Below, piece by piece: positions 31,514 to 40,213 of a stretch of 44,360 nucleotides of DNA. Every line of letters begins with the position of its first letter. The first letter of the stretch is position 1. The DNA is from Anaerorhabdus sp036637135 (GTDB taxonomy: Bacteria; Bacillota_I; Bacilli_A; Erysipelotrichales; Erysipelotrichaceae). The DNA is taken from contig NZ_JAVWNC010000014.1 of NCBI RefSeq assembly GCF_036637135.1, forward strand, positions 1-44,360, written 5' to 3'. The translations under genes were made by a program, and so were the position numbers. The notes under the pieces were generated by a model. The model was not told where the DNA came from. It saw only the letters and a list, made by a program, of their open reading frames with translations, and ran no database searches.

Positions 31514-33316
31514 ATGAAATTTAACGAATTACAATTATCAAAAGAAATGCTTCGAGCTATTCAAGATTGTGGTTATAACGAAGCTACTTATATCCAAAGT
31601 GCTTGTATTCCAGTTCTGTTAACTGGAGGAGATATTTTGGGTCAATCACAAACAGGGACTGGTAAAACAGCTGCCTTTGGCGTTCCATTAATCGAGTTAA
31701 CAGAAGTATCAAAGCACAAAAGACCCCAAGCATTAATTCTTACTCCTACTCGTGAACTAGCTTTACAAGTAGTTGAAGAAATCCGCAAGTTTGCAAAGTA
31801 TAAAGAAGGATTACGTACTGTATGTTTATATGGTGGTTCTCCTATCCAAAGACAAATTCTCGACATGAAAAAAGGTTGTGACATTGTTGTTGGATGTCCA
31901 GGTCGTGTGCTCGATCACTTAAGAAGACACACACTTAAGATGGAAAACTGTACCAAACTTGTCTTAGATGAAGCAGACGAAATGCTTAACATGGGATTTA
32001 GAGAAGATATTGAAGCTATTATTAAGGAGTTACCAGAAGAAAGACAAACTATTCTATTTTCTGCAACAATGCCTAAAGCGATCCTTGATATTACTAAATT
32101 ATATCAAACTAACCCTGTTCACATTAAAACACCTGCAACAGAATTAACAGCTGCAAAGATTGAACAAGTTGTTTATGAATGTAAACAAAGTGATAAACGT
32201 GAAGTATTAATTCAATTAATTGAGCTTCAACGTCCTAATCTTGCGATGGTTTTCTGTAACACAAAGAAGATGGTTGATGATCTAACAAGCGATTTAGTTG
32301 CTAAAGGTTACCCTGCTGCTGCAATTCATGGTGACATGAAACAAGAAGCACGTGCAAACGTTATGGAACGATTCAAAAGTAGAAAAATCAATATTCTAGT
32401 TGCAACTGATGTTGCTGCTCGTGGTATCGATGTTGACAGTATGGATGTTGTTTACAATTTTGACTTCCCTCAAGAAGCTGAGTATTATGTTCACCGCATT
32501 GGTAGAACTGCTCGTGCTGGTAAAGAAGGACTTGCCGTTACTTTATTAACACCTAGACAAAGAGGTCTAGTTCGTGAATTAGAACGTACTACAAAATCAA
32601 AAATTGAAACTAAACCATTACCAAATCAAAAAATGATTAGAGAAATTCGCTCTAACCAAATTAAAGAAGATATGAAAAACATGCTTAATGAAGCAGTTTC
32701 TAAGGAAATTGAAGAATTAGTAAATGAATTTCAAACTCAAGGATACACAGATAGAGAACTTGCTTTAGCTCTTGCAAACAACATGTTTGCATCAAGTTTA
32801 TTACAAGAAATCAAAGTTGCTGATAAACAACCTAATTCTCTTAAAGTTAATTCTAAAGACAAAGCTACAATTGAAATCAATTTAGGCCATCGTCATAAAG
32901 TAAGCCCTGCTCACTTATTAAGTGCTATTGCAGAAGCTACAGGATTAAGTGGTAAAGATATTGGTAAGATTAACATCGAAGATCGCTCTTCAACTGTTGA
33001 TGTACCAAAAGAAGTTATCAAAGATATTCTTAGAGATCTTAAAAACGCAACAATCAAAGGATATGCCATTGAAGTTACGCAAGTATCTGGTGGTGGTTCT
33101 AGAGATCGTGGTGATTCTAGAGGTAGAGACAGAAAACCTAGAACAGATTCTAGAAGATCTGATCGCAAGCCTGATGAAAAACGCACTGAACGCAAGACAG
33201 ATGATCGTCGTAGTGATCGCAAATCAAGCAGTCGCTTTGATGATAGAAAACCTGCTCGTAAAGATGACAGAGATTCTAAACCAAAACGCGAAAGAAAACC
33301 TAGAAAAGAAGATTAA
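31514..33316 (+). CDS. deaD: DEAD-box RNA helicase with DbpA-type RNA-binding domain
   Basis: The 600-residue helicase has the Q motif, motif I SQTGTGKTAAF, PTRELALQV, CPGRVLDHL, motif II LDEADEML, SAT, and in the second RecA domain VATDVAARGIDV and HRIGRTARAGKEG. A DbpA/CsdA-like RNA-binding domain (about 470-545) follows, then a tail of about 55 residues made of Arg/Asp/Lys repeats (RRSDRK, RTERK, DRRSDRKSS). Such enzymes (DeaD/CsdA, CshA) unwind RNA in ribosome assembly and mRNA decay and are often induced by cold. TTTGGAG precedes the ATG. A strong terminator shared with the convergent rubrerythrin gene follows. Confidence 0.95.
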   Translation: MKFNELQLSKEMLRAIQDCGYNEATYIQSACIPVLLTGGDILGQSQTGTGKTAAFGVPLIELTEVSKHKRPQALILTPTRELALQVVEEIRKFAKYKEGLRTVCLYGGSPIQRQILDMKKGCDIVVGCPGRVLDHLRRHTLKMENCTKLVLDEADEMLNMGFREDIEAIIKELPEERQTILFSATMPKAILDITKLYQTNPVHIKTPATELTAAKIEQVVYECKQSDKREVLIQLIELQRPNLAMVFCNTKKMVDDLTSDLVAKGYPAAAIHGDMKQEARANVMERFKSRKINILVATDVAARGIDVDSMDVVYNFDFPQEAEYYVHRIGRTARAGKEGLAVTLLTPRQRGLVRELERTTKSKIETKPLPNQKMIREIRSNQIKEDMKNMLNEAVSKEIEELVNEFQTQGYTDRELALALANNMFASSLLQEIKVADKQPNSLKVNSKDKATIEINLGHRHKVSPAHLLSAIAEATGLSGKDIGKINIEDRSSTVDVPKEVIKDILRDLKNATIKGYAIEVTQVSGGGSRDRGDSRGRDRKPRTDSRRSDRKPDEKRTERKTDDRRSDRKSSSRFDDRKPARKDDRDSKPKRERKPRKED

Positions 33317-33317
33317 T

Positions 33318-33354
33318 AAAATGCCATTAGCAATTTCGCTAGTGGCATTTTCTT
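33318..33354. terminator. Bidirectional terminator between deaD and rubrerythrin
   Basis: AAAATGCCATTAGC pairs with GCTAGTGGCATTTT (one G-T pair) around a short loop, with T-rich sequence on both outer sides. It directly follows the helicase stop codon and the rubrerythrin stop codon. Confidence 0.88.
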
Positions 33355-33358
33355 TTGA

Positions 33359-33895
33359 TTAATAGTTAAGTGGGTGAACCATGAAATAGGATTTTGCATG
33401 GTTACATACAGGACAAACTTCAGGAGCTTCTTTACCAACATGTAAATGTCCGCAATTTCTACATTCCCAAACAGTTTCTTCTTTCTTAACAAACACTTCA
33501 CCATTTTCAATGTTTGCTAATAACTTTTTATAACGTTCTTCATGCGTTTTTTCAATTGCAGCTACTCCACGCATTGTCGTAGCGATTTCTGGAAAACCTT
33601 CTTCATCAGCTTCATCTGCCATACGAGCATACATATCTGTCCACTCATAGTTTTCACCTGCTGCAGCATCTTTTAAGTTATCCATTGTAGTTCCTATACC
33701 GTGGAATAATTTAAACCATAATTCAGCATGTTCTTTTTCGTTGTCTGCAGTTTGAATGAATAAGGCAGAAATTTGCTCATAACCCTCTTTTTTAGCTTTG
33801 CTTGCATAATAAGTATACTTATTGCGAGCTTGGCTTTCTCCTGCAAAAGCATCCATTAAATTCTTTTCAGTTTTTGTTCCTTTTAAATCTTTCAT
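33359..33895 (-). CDS. rbr: Rubrerythrin
   Basis: The 178-residue protein has the diiron ferritin-like part with iron ligands in AFAGESQARNKY, ADNEKEHAELWF, AAAGENYEW, EADEEGF and AAIEKTHEERY. The C-terminal rubredoxin-like knuckle is ECRNCGHLHVG and EVCPVCNHAK (two C-x-x-C). It reduces hydrogen peroxide using electrons from rubredoxin or NAD(P)H and is typical of anaerobes, which supports an anaerobic host. Both metal sites are complete. AAAGGAG precedes the ATG. Confidence 0.96.
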   Translation of the reverse strand: MKDLKGTKTEKNLMDAFAGESQARNKYTYYASKAKKEGYEQISALFIQTADNEKEHAELWFKLFHGIGTTMDNLKDAAAGENYEWTDMYARMADEADEEGFPEIATTMRGVAAIEKTHEERYKKLLANIENGEVFVKKEETVWECRNCGHLHVGKEAPEVCPVCNHAKSYFMVHPLNY

Positions 33896-33954
33896 GTTTT
33901 ATTTCTCCTTTTACACTTTTATTATAACGCAATTTACATAGGATAAGTTAGTTT

Positions 33955-34776
33955 TTATCCTAATGCAACATCAAGAATCATCATGATAACAAAACCCACA
34001 ATACAACCCATGGTTGAAAAGTGCGTTGCTTCATGTCCTCCCGATTGGCTTTCTGGTATGAGTTCTTCAGTAACAACATAAATCATTGCTCCTGCAGCAA
34101 ACGCTAAAGCATAAGGTAAAATTGGACGAATAGCTGTAACTAGGAAAGCTCCTAGAATTGCAGATACAGGTTCAACTAAACCACTTGCTTGACCATATAG
34201 AAACGCCTTTGTGCGTGATAAACCCTCTTTTCTCAAAGGAATCGATACCGCTGCTCCTTCAGGAAAGTTTTGAATACCAATACCCAGTGCAACGGTAAAC
34301 GCCGCAATTAATTCTGCTGGACTTGCATTTTGTGCAAGCAATCCAAATGCTACCCCTACGGCAAGACCCTCTGGAATATTATGCAAAGTGATTGAAAATA
34401 CGAGTAATATACTTCTTTTTAATTTCGTTGGTACACCTTCAATGTGATTTGAATTATCTTGAAAGTGCATATGTGGTATTAAATGGTCTGATATCCAAAG
34501 AAAAACAGCACCCGCTAGAAATCCAATCGCAACAACTACCCAAGGTATCATATTTAAATCCTCGGATAATTCAATAGCTGGGGCAAGCAAAGAAAAGAAA
34601 CTTGCCGCAATCATGACCCCTGATGCAAATCCTAACATACCATTCAATATTTTTTGGTTTATGTCTTTAAAAAAGAAAACAAGTGCTGCCCCTAAAGCAG
34701 TCATAAACCAAGTGAACAATGAAGCACACAGTGCCAACGCGACTGGACCCATTGCTATTAGTTGATCAATGTTCAT
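33955..34776 (-). CDS. zupT: ZIP family divalent metal transporter
   Basis: The 273-residue membrane protein has eight helices. It contains the ZIP signature in helix 4, SITLHNIPEGLAVGVAFG (H-N-x-P-E-G), and in helix 5, GIGIQNFPEGAAVSIPLR (Q-N-x-P-E-G), the binuclear metal site. The loop after helix 3 contains HLIPHMHFQ, histidine-rich as usual. It should import Zn, Mn or Fe. CGGAGGG-like sequence precedes the ATG. A palindrome at 34798-34814 overlaps the expected promoter and may bind a metal regulator. Confidence 0.92.
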   Translation of the reverse strand: MNIDQLIAMGPVALALCASLFTWFMTALGAALVFFFKDINQKILNGMLGFASGVMIAASFFSLLAPAIELSEDLNMIPWVVVAIGFLAGAVFLWISDHLIPHMHFQDNSNHIEGVPTKLKRSILLVFSITLHNIPEGLAVGVAFGLLAQNASPAELIAAFTVALGIGIQNFPEGAAVSIPLRKEGLSRTKAFLYGQASGLVEPVSAILGAFLVTAIRPILPYALAFAAGAMIYVVTEELIPESQSGGHEATHFSTMGCIVGFVIMMILDVALG

Positions 34777-34797
34777 AAAATCCCTCCACTATAATTA

Positions 34798-34814
34798 TTG
34801 ATATTTCGTATCAA
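34798..34814. promoter_or_regulatory. Candidate operator of the ZIP transporter gene
   Basis: TTGATA and TATCAA flank TTTCG in a 17-bp inverted repeat, 22 bp before the transporter start codon and just upstream of a TATAGT-like -10 box. The position fits an operator; the regulator is unknown. Confidence 0.35.
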
Positions 34815-34833
34815 AAAGGCAAGCAATATGCAT

Positions 34834-34860
34834 TGAAAAAGGATTATTTTCATAATCCTT
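34834..34860 (-). terminator. Terminator of the SdpR-like/ABC operon
   Basis: AAGGATTAT and ATAATCCTT pair over 9 bp around TTTC, followed on the minus strand by TTTTT. It overlaps the stop codon of the ABC permease gene, the last gene of the operon. Confidence 0.85.
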
Positions 34861-36457
34861 AATATAGTTCATAAAATTTACGTACACCGCTTGTTTTTAA
34901 ATAGAACCAGAAAGCAACATCCAATAAACTAATAATTCCAATTAGTAAAAGAATAAATAGCTTAGGATCCATCACCGATGTCGCATTAACATATATAAAA
35001 ATAATTGCAAATCCAAGAATCATTCCTCCAAAGATTGATATGAATGAACTCATACTTTGTTTGATAACAATAATTTCTCGGTCGAATTCCAATTTTGGAA
35101 AATTTATGTTTACACATAACCCAAATAATCCAACAAAAATACCGAGTACAAAAACAAGAAGTAATCCCATGAGAATTTCAAGTATCGAAAACCCCAAACC
35201 AATACTCACAGTCAATAAACCAATTGAAGATGGAACCCAAATTACGAACGCATTTGCTAATGCCTTTGAAATAAAAATCGTTGTTGTAGCAACAGGTAAT
35301 GTTTTGGTAATCCAAAATTGTTTACCTTCAAGTGAAATACTAACTGAAGATGTTGGTGTCATAAATGCAAACAAACAAATTGCAACACATACTAAACCAA
35401 ACAACATTGGCATTACTTCAAATCCAAAGGCATCAAATTGTTGTAGCATTTGAAATACGGTTTCCCTATTCAACATCAAATATATACCACCAATAACAAG
35501 CATAACTTGACCCATTCCCATGTTCATAAAATACATCATATTTGATGTAAACTTAGATATTTCTTTGTTACATAATGCGAAGAGCGGTGACTTTCCTTGT
35601 CCTTTTCTGAGTTTGAAATTCTTTGCTTTATATCCATTTTGAACTGTACTATTAATTGTGATAAATGTCTTGCTAAATAAATAAACAAATAACGCGAAGA
35701 CACCACCATTAATCACAACTACCAAGATAAAATCAATAACATTTCCAGTAATTGCACCGTGAACATAAATATATACAGGATATAAATATGTCTTCATGAG
35801 ATTTACAACTCCCACTAATACTTCTTCAGGAATTACAGTTCCTTCCATTGATGACAGTGAGAAAGACCCTATCATAATTCCGCCAAACAGAATAATTGAT
35901 CCTAAATTAATCAATAAATTTTTGTGTTTTCCATTTCCAGCAAGCTTACGAATTAGAAAAGCAAGTAAGCTTGAAATCGTAATTGGAATGAGTGGTAAAA
36001 ATAAGATTCCAAGAAAACCAAAAATATAATAAAGAATTCCCATTGACTCATAGATTCCAAAAATAACCAACGCGGGTAGCAAAAACAAGAAACAATACAT
36101 ATACATCATGATAACAAAAGACAAAACTTTAGCGAGAAAGACAGTTGTTCTCGATATTGGCCATGTCATCAATAAATCAAAATCTTTAAACTGAAATAAT
36201 TGACCTTGAGCAGTTGTTATCGAGAAGATAAACACCAACAATACCGTTGCACTTGTCATTGTATATAAAACAAGATCCTTATAACCTACAGGTAAACTAC
36301 TGTAAATGCCCATACTGTATGTAGCAGATGCAAAAATTAAACTGACCACAATAACTAGAAACAACACAATTCCTTTTGAACCATTTGATCCAGATCTTAC
36401 TGTTGACTTGATCATATTCATAATTTGTATTTTAGCAATTTCTAAAAACTTTTTCAT
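34859..36457 (-). CDS. ABC-2 type transporter permease
   Basis: The 532-residue integral membrane protein has about twelve hydrophobic segments and no ATPase motif. It is about twice the size of a simple ABC-2 permease, like the large permeases of bacteriocin-immunity and Na+ or antibiotic ABC systems. FQFKDFDLLMTWPISRTTVFLAKVLS after the second helix is the amphipathic coupling segment shared with such permeases. It overlaps the ATPase gene by 4 bp and should form the exporter with it. Together with the SdpR/SdpI-like genes upstream, a role in protection against membrane-active peptides is likely but not proven. Confidence 0.85.
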   Translation of the reverse strand: MKKFLEIAKIQIMNMIKSTVRSGSNGSKGIVLFLVIVVSLIFASATYSMGIYSSLPVGYKDLVLYTMTSATVLLVFIFSITTAQGQLFQFKDFDLLMTWPISRTTVFLAKVLSFVIMMYMYCFLFLLPALVIFGIYESMGILYYIFGFLGILFLPLIPITISSLLAFLIRKLAGNGKHKNLLINLGSIILFGGIMIGSFSLSSMEGTVIPEEVLVGVVNLMKTYLYPVYIYVHGAITGNVIDFILVVVINGGVFALFVYLFSKTFITINSTVQNGYKAKNFKLRKGQGKSPLFALCNKEISKFTSNMMYFMNMGMGQVMLVIGGIYLMLNRETVFQMLQQFDAFGFEVMPMLFGLVCVAICLFAFMTPTSSVSISLEGKQFWITKTLPVATTTIFISKALANAFVIWVPSSIGLLTVSIGLGFSILEILMGLLLVFVLGIFVGLFGLCVNINFPKLEFDREIIVIKQSMSSFISIFGGMILGFAIIFIYVNATSVMDPKLFILLLIGIISLLDVAFWFYLKTSGVRKFYELY

Positions 36458-37161
36458 TTTTCTAATCCAAGGAAGATTTCTTCAAGTGATTCATTTCGAA
36501 TAATTTCATCCGTTTCTCCTTGTAATACAATTTGTCCTTCTTTTAATATCGCAACTTTATCACACAGCTTCTCAACAACTTCCAATACATGTGATGAAAA
36601 GAAAATGGAACAACCTTCATCACAAATTTTCCTCATTCTTTTCTTCAATGTAAATGCTGCTTTGGGATCTAACCCAACGAAGGGTTCATCAAGAACCAAC
36701 AACTTTGGTTGATGAACAAATGCGCAAATTAGTGCTAACTTTTGTTTCATCCCGTGAGAATAGGAACTAATTGAATCTCCTAGATTTGTATCCAATTCCA
36801 ATTCTTTTGAAAGTTCCTCAATACGAGCTAATCTAACTTCATTTGGTACACCATACAAATCACAGATAAAATTAATATATTTAATCCCCGTTAAATGTTC
36901 ATACAAATCTGGATTATCTGGTATATATGCCATCACTTGTTTACAAGCGATTGGATCTTTCTTAATACTTTTACCATCAATTAAAACCTCGCCACTTTCA
37001 AAATCAAGAATACCTACAACACTTCGAATTGTCGTGGTTTTTCCTGCTCCATTATGACCAATAAAACCAAATATTTCTCCACTTGAAACCTCAAGGTTAA
37101 TCCCTTTTACTATTTCTTTTTGTCCATAAGATTTATGGAAATTCTTAATTTCTAACATCAT
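36454..37161 (-). CDS. ABC transporter ATP-binding protein
   Basis: The 235-residue ATPase has Walker A GHNGAGKTT, Q-loop near AYIPDNPDLYEHLT, signature SYSHGMKQKLAL (variant of LSGGQ common in ABC-2 type systems), Walker B LLVLDEPFVGLDP and the switch FFSSHVLEVVEK. All residues for hydrolysis are present. It lies 9 bp downstream of the SdpI-like gene and overlaps the permease gene by 4 bp. The IPDNPDLYEHLTGIKYINFI block is typical of ATPases in bacitracin, lantibiotic or Na+ export systems of the ABC-2 group. Confidence 0.93.
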   Translation of the reverse strand: MMLEIKNFHKSYGQKEIVKGINLEVSSGEIFGFIGHNGAGKTTTIRSVVGILDFESGEVLIDGKSIKKDPIACKQVMAYIPDNPDLYEHLTGIKYINFICDLYGVPNEVRLARIEELSKELELDTNLGDSISSYSHGMKQKLALICAFVHQPKLLVLDEPFVGLDPKAAFTLKKRMRKICDEGCSIFFSSHVLEVVEKLCDKVAILKEGQIVLQGETDEIIRNESLEEIFLGLEK

Positions 37162-37170
37162 TTTCTTTTC

Positions 37171-37830
37171 TTAATCCTTTCTGTAAATTCTCAAAATAAA
37201 CCATGTTGCTTCCAACAATGAAACAATTAGTAACAAAATAATTACACCAAATGAATATTCAGCTGGTAGTAAGACAGATAAAATACATAGAAACCCAAAC
37301 AAAACAAAGGTAATCCCTTGTACTCGATACATCTTTTTTCTTAATACTGGATCAAAGTTGTATAGTTTAGAGTCTTTGTTTTTACTAAATAAAGCAACCT
37401 TCGTCTTATATGTACCACTCGTTTTTGGTAGATAATTACCTATTAGTATAAAGATACTTCCTATCAACATCATCATGACCAATCGCATATCATAATGAAT
37501 TCCTATCGAATAACTAATTGACAGAAAATAAACAATAAAACTCAATACTGGAATAATAAACTTAGCTATATATTCTACTTTTGGCTTTTGTAATGCATCT
37601 ATATTCCTTACATCATTGAGATAGCAAGTAAATATTTGTAGAAGTCCCATAATGAACGGCAAAACAAATAATATAATCTCTTTTGGCATATAAGCATCTG
37701 GTTGGCCATAGATATTAAAGTGTGATGCTATCATTTTGGGCATATCTTGGTATAGGATAGCCCCAACAATCATTGGAGACCAAGTAATTGCAGTAGTTAT
37801 AACTATTATTTTCCAATCTACTTTTCTCAT
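37171..37830 (-). CDS. SdpI-like membrane protein (DUF1648 domain)
   Basis: This 219-residue protein has six membrane segments. The start DWKIIVITTAITWSPMIVGAILYQDMP, followed by IASHFNIYGQPDAYMPKEI, is the DUF1648 signature (H-F-x-x-x-G-x-P-D). This domain is shared by SdpI, the immunity and signalling protein against the B. subtilis killing factor SdpC. In B. subtilis SdpI also sequesters the repressor SdpR at the membrane when toxin is present. Here the gene overlaps the SdpR-like repressor gene by 4 bp, the same order as sdpRI. No sdpC toxin gene is visible in the window, so it may protect against a foreign peptide. Confidence 0.85.
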   Translation of the reverse strand: MRKVDWKIIVITTAITWSPMIVGAILYQDMPKMIASHFNIYGQPDAYMPKEIILFVLPFIMGLLQIFTCYLNDVRNIDALQKPKVEYIAKFIIPVLSFIVYFLSISYSIGIHYDMRLVMMMLIGSIFILIGNYLPKTSGTYKTKVALFSKNKDSKLYNFDPVLRKKMYRVQGITFVLFGFLCILSVLLPAEYSFGVIILLLIVSLLEATWFILRIYRKD

Positions 37831-38096
37831 TTTTGATTACCTCCTAATTGTTGTATCCATACAAGGATATCTTCAAACACTGATAAATTTAATTCATAAT
37901 AGATAAAATTCTTTTGTTTCTCTTCGATGATTAGTTTTGCTTTTTTTAAAATTGATAGATGATATGAAACCGTTGCTCCCGTTAAATCAAAACGTTCAGC
38001 GATATCACCTGCCGACATTCTACCATCTTTTAATAACTCCAATATGTCTCTTCGTATTGGATCTGATATTGCTTTTAAAGTATCATTGATTCCCAC
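37827..38096 (-). CDS. SdpR-like ArsR-family repressor (autorepressor)
   Basis: The 89-residue winged-helix protein starts MGINDTLKAISDPIRRDILELLKDGRMSAGDIAERFDLTG-type sequence, the HTH_5/ArsR fold, with recognition helix TGATVSYHLSILKKA and wing EEKQKNFIYYELN. It lacks the metal-binding cysteines of true ArsR/SmtB and matches the SdpR type that responds to a membrane partner. The spacer to the start holds GGTGGTGATGGAG. Its own promoter is bracketed by two identical operators (38109-38130 and 38165-38186), which points to autoregulation of the whole four-gene operon. The functional analogy with SdpR is strong; the inducer is unknown. Confidence 0.88.
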   Translation of the reverse strand: MGINDTLKAISDPIRRDILELLKDGRMSAGDIAERFDLTGATVSYHLSILKKAKLIIEEKQKNFIYYELNLSVFEDILVWIQQLGGNQK

Positions 38097-38108
38097 TCCA
38101 TCACCACC

Positions 38109-38130
38109 TATTTAGAAATCTATCTAAATA
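38109..38130. promoter_or_regulatory. Operator 1 of the SdpR-like operon
   Basis: TATTTAGA-N6-TCTAAATA, a perfect 8-bp inverted repeat with a six-base spacer, placed immediately downstream of the -10 box and covering the transcription start. Binding here would block initiation. Confidence 0.78.
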
Positions 38131-38131
38131 C

Positions 38132-38160
38132 ATTATAGATTCAACTTTTACAAAATACAA
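38132..38160 (-). promoter_or_regulatory. Promoter of the SdpR-like/ABC operon
   Basis: TTGTAT (38155-38160) and TATAAT (38132-38137) are separated by exactly 17 bp on the minus strand. It lies between the two operators and drives the repressor, SdpI-like and ABC genes. Confidence 0.75.
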
Positions 38161-38164
38161 TACC

Positions 38165-38186
38165 TATTTAGATATTTTTCTAAATA
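38165..38186. promoter_or_regulatory. Operator 2 of the SdpR-like operon
   Basis: The same TATTTAGA-N6-TCTAAATA half sites and spacer as operator 1, 56 bp away and starting four bases upstream of the -35 box. Two dimers could bind here and bracket the promoter. Confidence 0.78.
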
Positions 38187-38210
38187 GAAAAAGTAGTATT
38201 TCTACTACTT
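38187..38210 (-). terminator. Terminator of the P-loop protein gene
   Basis: AAGTAGTA and TACTACTT pair around TTTC, with TTTTT after it on the minus strand. It overlaps the stop codon of the P-loop gene and abuts operator 2. Confidence 0.8.
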
Positions 38211-38714
38211 ACTTATTTGTTCTATCAATTTTGCAACATCTTTGTCATTTTTACATTCAATAAACTTATCTTCGTAAATATGACGTTGATTTTTATATCG
38301 CGTTGTATACTTTCTTGATCTACCCTTAATTAAGCACCAATAAATAAATTCCAAATCTATTTTCTCAATGCATCCCTCAGCAATTGAATCACGTGTTTTT
38401 CCTTTATTTTCATAATATCTTTTGATTACTCTTGGAAATGCAATCCTCCTTGGAAAATTCATAAATACGATTAAATTTGCTTCACTCATTCTTCGGTCAA
38501 ATTCAAATGCAGAGTAATTACCATCAATTACCCATGATGAATGACTTAATGATTCATTTACTAATTCTTTTACTTCATCACGGTCTCTTTCTTTCCATCC
38601 CTGAGTGAACTGAATACAATCATAGTGATATACAGGAGCTTGAAAGATTTGTCCTAATGTCTTCGCTAGTGTTGATTTACCTGACCCACTGTATCCAATA
38701 ATCGCTATTTTCAT
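38205..38714 (-). CDS. P-loop NTPase, adenylate kinase-like (FlaR/topology modulation type)
   Basis: The ATG at 38714 (169 residues) has GAGAGG eight bases upstream; the earlier GTG and ATG lie in that site. The protein has Walker A GYSGSGKST (about 6-14), a YHYDCIQF segment, the WVIDGNYS box and an acceptor region FPRRIAFPRVIKRY. This matches small kinase-like proteins annotated as DNA topology modulation protein or FlaR. The name comes from historical genetics; a nucleoside or small-molecule kinase activity is more likely but unproven. It stands alone between the HK terminator and the SdpR operon. Downstream neighbours do not indicate a role. Confidence 0.8.
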   Translation of the reverse strand: MKIAIIGYSGSGKSTLAKTLGQIFQAPVYHYDCIQFTQGWKERDRDEVKELVNESLSHSSWVIDGNYSAFEFDRRMSEANLIVFMNFPRRIAFPRVIKRYYENKGKTRDSIAEGCIEKIDLEFIYWCLIKGRSRKYTTRYKNQRHIYEDKFIECKNDKDVAKLIEQISK

Positions 38715-38751
38715 TTTCATCACCTCTCAGTAAATTTTACATTAATATTGC

Positions 38752-38788
38752 TATAAAAACAAAAGGAAAGTGATTATTCACTTTCCTT
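38752..38788 (-). terminator. Terminator of the two-component operon
   Basis: AAGGAAAGTGA and TCACTTTCCTT pair over 11 bp around TTAT, followed by TTTTGTTTTT on the minus strand. The stop codon of the histidine kinase lies within the hairpin. Confidence 0.88.
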
Positions 38789-40213
38789 AATTGGTGCAAC
38801 AAAATAGAAAATCGACCCTTCATTTAATTTTGATTTTACACCATATTCAAATTCATGTAATTCAAGGACTTCTTTAACAATTGCTAAACCAATACCCGAA
38901 CCTTGTACAATTCGATTGTGCTCTTTATCAACTTTATAATAGCGTTCCCATACCAATGGAATTTGGTCTTCTGCTATTCCTAACCCAAAATCTTGAACTT
39001 CAATTCTAACTTGTTCTCCATTAACAATTTGACGGAGTTGAATTAATTTACTTTCATTTGAATAATTAATCGCATTATCAATAAAGTTATGAAGTACTTG
39101 AGTCATTCTATTCTTATCTGCAAAAATATTGACTGTTTCATTATAATCAAAAATGAGTTCAATATTTTCTTGTTTTAAGTATGTATCATATGTTTTGATG
39201 ACATTTTGAATACACTCTGTGATGTTGAAAACTTCCTTGTTTAAAATTACTTTATTTTCATTAAGACGAGATAAATCCAACAAATCATTAACAATTAAGT
39301 TCAGGCGTTTTGATTCTTCAATAATTACTTTAATGTTTTCATCTGTCTTCTCATTTGGTAAATCCAACATCATCTCGCCATAACCAGTAATCATAGTGAG
39401 TGGTGTACGTAAATCATGAGATACATTCGCAATTAAGTCCCGTTTCGCTTTATCTGCTTTTTGTATTTGAATTGCAGCTTGTTCCAAGGTAGCATTCAAT
39501 TCATGCACTTCTAAATATTCATGTCTTTTGCTTACATTATCATAAATACCGTCCGCTAATCTTTCTGTAGATTTCTTGATTTTGACAATTGGTTGTACTA
39601 TTTTTTTAGTAAGAAATAATACAAGTGCTACTGTTGCGAAAAAGATAATACATCCAATTACAAATAATTGATCAGATAGAGTTTGAGTTGCTGCATTAAC
39701 ACGCGTGACACGTGTATTTACCATAATTACACTAGAAACACTATCGTTGTTACTTACTACTTTTGTATAAACAACGTTTTTATCTCCTTTATCTCTTGAG
39801 ACAAAACTTTCATTTGGTGCATTGGGATTAAATGACATTTCTACAAGAGCTGATTTCATTAAATAACTTCCACCATTCGCTTGCGCTAAGGAAACATATT
39901 CAACTAATTGATCATATGGAAGACGATTAATCATGCATCCAGATACGTTCGTACGTACAGTTTGGTCATTTGTCATAACAAGTACACACAAGTCATTTTG
40001 TTCCGAAACAGATGTTAAATAATCACCCAAATTTTCAGAGTCAACAACCTTCTCGATATTGGATGCAACATCCTTAACAACACTTACTTTATTATATTCA
40101 TACAGTGGTTGTAGTAACCCTATTTGAAAGACCCACAGTAGCGCAAGAATACCCAACATAAATGTCATAAGGTAAATTAATAATTTCCATTGAAGTTTAA
40201 TCGGCTTTTTCAA
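38774..40213 (-). CDS. Sensor histidine kinase, HAMP type
   Basis: The 479-residue kinase has two membrane helices (about 10-33 and 180-203) around an extracytoplasmic domain, then HAMP (about 204-255), HisKA with the phospho-acceptor in ANVSHDLRTPLTMITGY, N box HNFIDNAINYS, G1 DFGLGIAEDQ and G2 VQGSGIGLAIVKEVL. All catalytic boxes are intact. It overlaps the response-regulator gene by 17 bp and is its cognate kinase. The extracellular part has a Cys in NDLCVLVMTNDQTV and one in SGCMIN, perhaps a disulfide. The signal is not readable from sequence. Confidence 0.95.
   Translation of the reverse strand: MKKPIKLQWKLLIYLMTFMLGILALLWVFQIGLLQPLYEYNKVSVVKDVASNIEKVVDSENLGDYLTSVSEQNDLCVLVMTNDQTVRTNVSGCMINRLPYDQLVEYVSLAQANGGSYLMKSALVEMSFNPNAPNESFVSRDKGDKNVVYTKVVSNNDSVSSVIMVNTRVTRVNAATQTLSDQLFVIGCIIFFATVALVLFLTKKIVQPIVKIKKSTERLADGIYDNVSKRHEYLEVHELNATLEQAAIQIQKADKAKRDLIANVSHDLRTPLTMITGYGEMMLDLPNEKTDENIKVIIEESKRLNLIVNDLLDLSRLNENKVILNKEVFNITECIQNVIKTYDTYLKQENIELIFDYNETVNIFADKNRMTQVLHNFIDNAINYSNESKLIQLRQIVNGEQVRIEVQDFGLGIAEDQIPLVWERYYKVDKEHNRIVQGSGIGLAIVKEVLELHEFEYGVKSKLNEGSIFYFVAPIKESE

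Noticed and set aside
32949..33362. 137-residue frame overlapping the helicase tail
   Set aside because: It arises from the repetitive Arg/Asp codons of the tail in another frame and shares no family feature.
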